Positions 62,086 to 64,000 of a DNA stretch of 64,000 nucleotides are shown here, piece after piece. The stretch's first letter is position 1. Each line of letters starts with the position of its first letter. The position numbers were made by a program, and so were the translations under genes. Origin of the DNA: Pedobacter borealis DSM 19626 (GTDB lineage: Bacteria > Bacteroidota > Bacteroidia > Sphingobacteriales > Sphingobacteriaceae); assembly GCF_000708285.2 (NCBI RefSeq), contig NZ_JAUG01000001.1:1-64000 (forward strand), given 5' to 3'. The notes under the pieces were generated by a model. It was not told the DNA's origin, searched no databases, and was given only the letters and a program-made list of their open reading frames with translations.

Positions 62086-62796
62086 CTACTTCTTCTTTGA
62101 CATCTTGTGATAAAAATCCAGATATTTTCTGCCAATAGAAATCCTGATGTTATTATTTAAAATCACATATGATCTTTCTAATGTTTTAATTTGACTTTCA
62201 GCCACAATAAATGATCTGTGGATTTGTGAGAAATCTGCATTTGTCGTTAGTAGTGCCAATGCTTCAGAAAAGCTTGACCTCGAAAGAATTGCTTTGTCCT
62301 CTAGGTATATTTTGGTTAATCTCTCTTGGGCCTCTACCGCATAAATTTTGTCTAATTTGATTTTAATAAACCTATTTCTTTGCTCATCGCTTTTTAAAAG
62401 AATAAAATCATTAACCTTTTCTGCTTGAATATTTGAAGAATTTGAAAATAACCGCTTAATGATTTGATCAAATTTTGCCTGTGAAAATGGTTTTAATAGA
62501 AAAGCATCTGCTTCCAGCTCATAGGAGTGAATGGCATAATTGGCATGGGCTGTAGTAAATACCAGCTTGTTGGTTTTGTGCTTGATTAATTTTGCGAGTT
62601 CAATGCCGTTCATTGTTGGTATTTCAATATCAAGAAAGATCACATCAACACGTTTTTTAAGGTTTTCGATTTCTTTGAGCGCAGTTGGAGCGCTACTGTA
62701 CGACTTGAGTAATTTAAGTTCGGGCTGTAAAGCAATATAATCAGTTATAATATCCAGGGCAGAAAATTCATCATCAATGGCAAGGCAGGTATACAT
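62086..62796 (-). CDS. LytTR-family response regulator
   Basis: 236 residues. The receiver domain has LAIDDEFSALDII, the phosphoacceptor D56 in VIFLDIEIPTMNG, TAHANYAIHSYELEADAFLLKPF and then the LytTR DNA-binding domain (about 135-235: YAVEAQERLTKIYL, SEALALLTTNADFSQIHRSF, VILNNNIRISIGRKY). No histidine kinase is adjacent in the window. It is divergent from a small secreted peptide gene, and the region between them carries 21-bp-spaced direct repeats of the kind LytTR domains bind. Confidence 0.93.
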   Translation of the reverse strand: MYTCLAIDDEFSALDIITDYIALQPELKLLKSYSSAPTALKEIENLKKRVDVIFLDIEIPTMNGIELAKLIKHKTNKLVFTTAHANYAIHSYELEADAFLLKPFSQAKFDQIIKRLFSNSSNIQAEKVNDFILLKSDEQRNRFIKIKLDKIYAVEAQERLTKIYLEDKAILSRSSFSEALALLTTNADFSQIHRSFIVAESQIKTLERSYVILNNNIRISIGRKYLDFYHKMSKKK

Positions 62797-62908
62797 ATTT
62801 CAGGAGTAATTGAGAGGTTAATTATTTTTAATTTAGAAATGATCGAGACTAAAGTAATAGTTATGTTACAGTTTTCCAAATCTATAAAATTAGGAAAAGA
62901 TCAAAATG

Positions 62909-62960
62909 GTCGTTCATGTTGCTTAGTTGGCTGTTCATGTTGGTTAGATGGCAATTGATG
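62909..62960. promoter_or_regulatory. Candidate LytTR operator: direct repeats with 21-bp period
   Basis: GTTCATGTTGCTTAGTTGGC (from 62912) and GTTCATGTTGGTTAGATGGC (from 62933) differ at two bases of 20. A weaker third unit starts ATTGAT at 62954. The period of two helical turns and the GTTCAT core resemble known LytTR/AgrA-type sites (GTTNRK). They lie between the divergent regulator and peptide genes. Confidence 0.6.
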
Positions 62961-63038
62961 CAGAAAATTTTATTTTAGATTTTTATCAATGAGGTTTGAG
63001 GTAATTAATCAAATAAATTAACCTTAAACTTTAAGAAA

Positions 63039-63266
63039 ATGAAAAAACTATTATTTATTGGAATGATGTGCTTAACTAGTACTGTTACTTTTGGAGAAGG
63101 ATTATTAACTTATTCAAAGACGTGTACTGTTCATTATTCAAGAGTTGTACTTAACGAAAATGGAGATCAAATAGGTTTTATAAGTTTTGATACTTCAGCT
63201 GCGAGTTGTTCGGAGGCAACGGCAAACGCACGTGCTGCTGCTGATTTATTACAGCTTGCACTTTAA
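63039..63266 (+). CDS. Small secreted protein of unknown family
   Basis: 75 residues. The signal peptide MKKLLFIGMMCLTSTVTFG leaves a mature part of about 56 residues with two cysteines (KTCTVHY and AASCSEAT) that could form one disulfide, and an alanine-rich helical tail (EATANARAAADLLQLAL). I do not recognise it. It has a strong terminator and operator-like repeats upstream, which supports a real, regulated gene. Possible roles are signalling peptide, toxin-like peptide or structural factor; none is shown. Confidence 0.7.
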   Translation: MKKLLFIGMMCLTSTVTFGEGLLTYSKTCTVHYSRVVLNENGDQIGFISFDTSAASCSEATANARAAADLLQLAL

Positions 63267-63270
63267 CTAT

Positions 63271-63316
63271 TTGTATATTAATAAAGCCAAGTAAATTGGC
63301 TTTATTAATATACAAA
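63271..63316 (+). terminator. Long hairpin after the small secreted protein gene
   Basis: TTGTATATTAATAAAGCCA pairs perfectly with TGGCTTTATTAATATACAA over 19 bp with a short loop. It starts 4 bp after the stop codon and ends in A/T-rich sequence. It probably terminates transcription in both directions. Confidence 0.8.
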
Positions 63317-63443
63317 ATCTATAAAAATGTATACGCATTAATACGATTCTTATTTTGTAGATGTTTAGATTTTAAACGTTTATGAGAATTATAAGTTTAA
63401 TGGTATTGATGAAATTTCAATGTGTAAGTCAAAATAAATTAAT

Positions 63444-64000
63444 ATGCCATCAAGATTAAAATTAATTATTAGTTTTTTACTAATAATTTTTAGCTTAACA
63501 GTAAAGTCTCAAATTCACGCGATTATTCAATATAAATTAATTACTACAAATAAAAATTTAAGGGATCATAATCAAAATTATATTTTGTATGTAAATGGTT
63601 TAAAATCAATACAAGTTTCTGGAAATAGCTTACTTCCTATCTCAAATGAAGATGAAAATAATCTAATGGATATAAAGATAATAAAAAGTGGAAAACCAAT
63701 ATTTATTTTAAAAGATTTTAAAAGCAACAAATTATCTTTATCTGATCATATTTCAACGAAACAATATTTAATTAATGATACCCTGAATTTGTTTAAATGG
63801 AAGATAACAAATGATTATAAGGTAATTCAAAAATTTAAATGTAGAAAGGCAGTCACAAATTTTCGTGGCAGAAATTATATAGCATGGTTTACCGAAGAAT
63901 TGCCAATACAGAATGGACCATGGAAGTTTTGTGGACTGCCGGGACTGATAATTAATGTTGGTGATGATAAATCTTTTTTTAATTATGAGTTAACAGGCAT
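63444..64000 (+). CDS. GLPGLI-family protein, 3' end beyond the window
   Basis: Read directly from the sequence: an ATG at 63444 opens a frame without stop to 64000 (about 185 residues so far). A signal peptide (MPSRLKLIISFLLIIFSLTV, then KSQ) is followed by IIQYKLITTNK, YILYVNGLKS, AWFTEELPIQNGPWKF and CGLPGLIINVGDD, the eponymous GLPGLI motif of a Bacteroidota family of unknown function. GLPGLI proteins are usually about 220-300 residues, so roughly a quarter is missing. It is noticeably more AT-rich than the housekeeping genes. It lies about 180 bp after the small secreted protein gene. Confidence 0.85.
   Translation, partial: MPSRLKLIISFLLIIFSLTVKSQIHAIIQYKLITTNKNLRDHNQNYILYVNGLKSIQVSGNSLLPISNEDENNLMDIKIIKSGKPIFILKDFKSNKLSLSDHISTKQYLINDTLNLFKWKITNDYKVIQKFKCRKAVTNFRGRNYIAWFTEELPIQNGPWKFCGLPGLIINVGDDKSFFNYELTG

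Overview
The window looks like a chromosomal segment of a Pedobacter-like Sphingobacteriaceae (Bacteroidota). The evidence is the SusC/SusD pair, FecI/FecR plus STN-type TonB receptor, GLPGLI and DUF5686 proteins, AT-rich intergenic DNA, promoter boxes of the Bacteroidota type (TAnnTTTG) in front of several genes, and the absence of clear Shine-Dalgarno sequences. No rRNA, tRNA, CRISPR array, phage or intact insertion sequence was recognised.

Layout. 1-5.5 kb: repeat-rich edge, a VapBC-like pair whose toxin gene carries a frameshift, a PBP4-type DD-peptidase, a DUF4143 ATPase, a CDP-alcohol phosphatidyltransferase and asd. 6-18.7 kb: a minus-strand block of twelve genes for oxidative sugar chemistry, with a GMC dehydrogenase carrying a likely 3Fe-4S motif, its Tat-exported small subunit, a cytochrome c, a DUF1080 protein, two Gfo/Idh/MocA oxidoreductases, five TIM-barrel isomerase-like proteins and an MFS carrier. 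Six of the twelve carry twin-arginine signals, so most of the chemistry should be periplasmic. I read it as a 3-keto-glycoside pathway. 18.8-23.6 kb: a TonB receptor with STN domain, its FecR anti-sigma factor and ECF sigma factor. 23.9-25.7 kb: tdh and a YebC/TACO1-type gene on the plus strand.

26-43 kb: a polysaccharide utilisation locus on the minus strand (regulator, SusC, SusD, LamG lipoprotein, two PF10091/GH144-type enzymes, a GH43-like enzyme with discoidin domain, GH3 beta-glucosidase, esterase). The paired GH144-type enzymes and the GH3 point to beta-1,2-glucan; the glucosides released could feed the 3-keto cluster. 43-64 kb: mostly housekeeping and small regulators: S23/four-helix protein, trhO, a DUF5686 barrel protein, kbl (partner of tdh), pheS, a Rieske-like lipoprotein without histidine ligands, a TetR regulator, an ABC-2 exporter, carA, panB, an RluA-type synthase, small lipoproteins, a two-component system, a class III aminotransferase, and at the right edge a LytTR regulator divergent from a small secreted peptide and a GLPGLI-family gene that runs off the window.

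The intergenic DNA is unusually rich in short palindromic elements of at least five families, some nested, one reaching into the start of a coding region, and two tandemly duplicated (98 bp and 145/146 bp). The candidates I rate highest for an undescribed system are the Tat-exported 3-keto-sugar cluster and the right-edge LytTR / small secreted peptide / GLPGLI locus, which has direct-repeat operator-like sites 21 bp apart.
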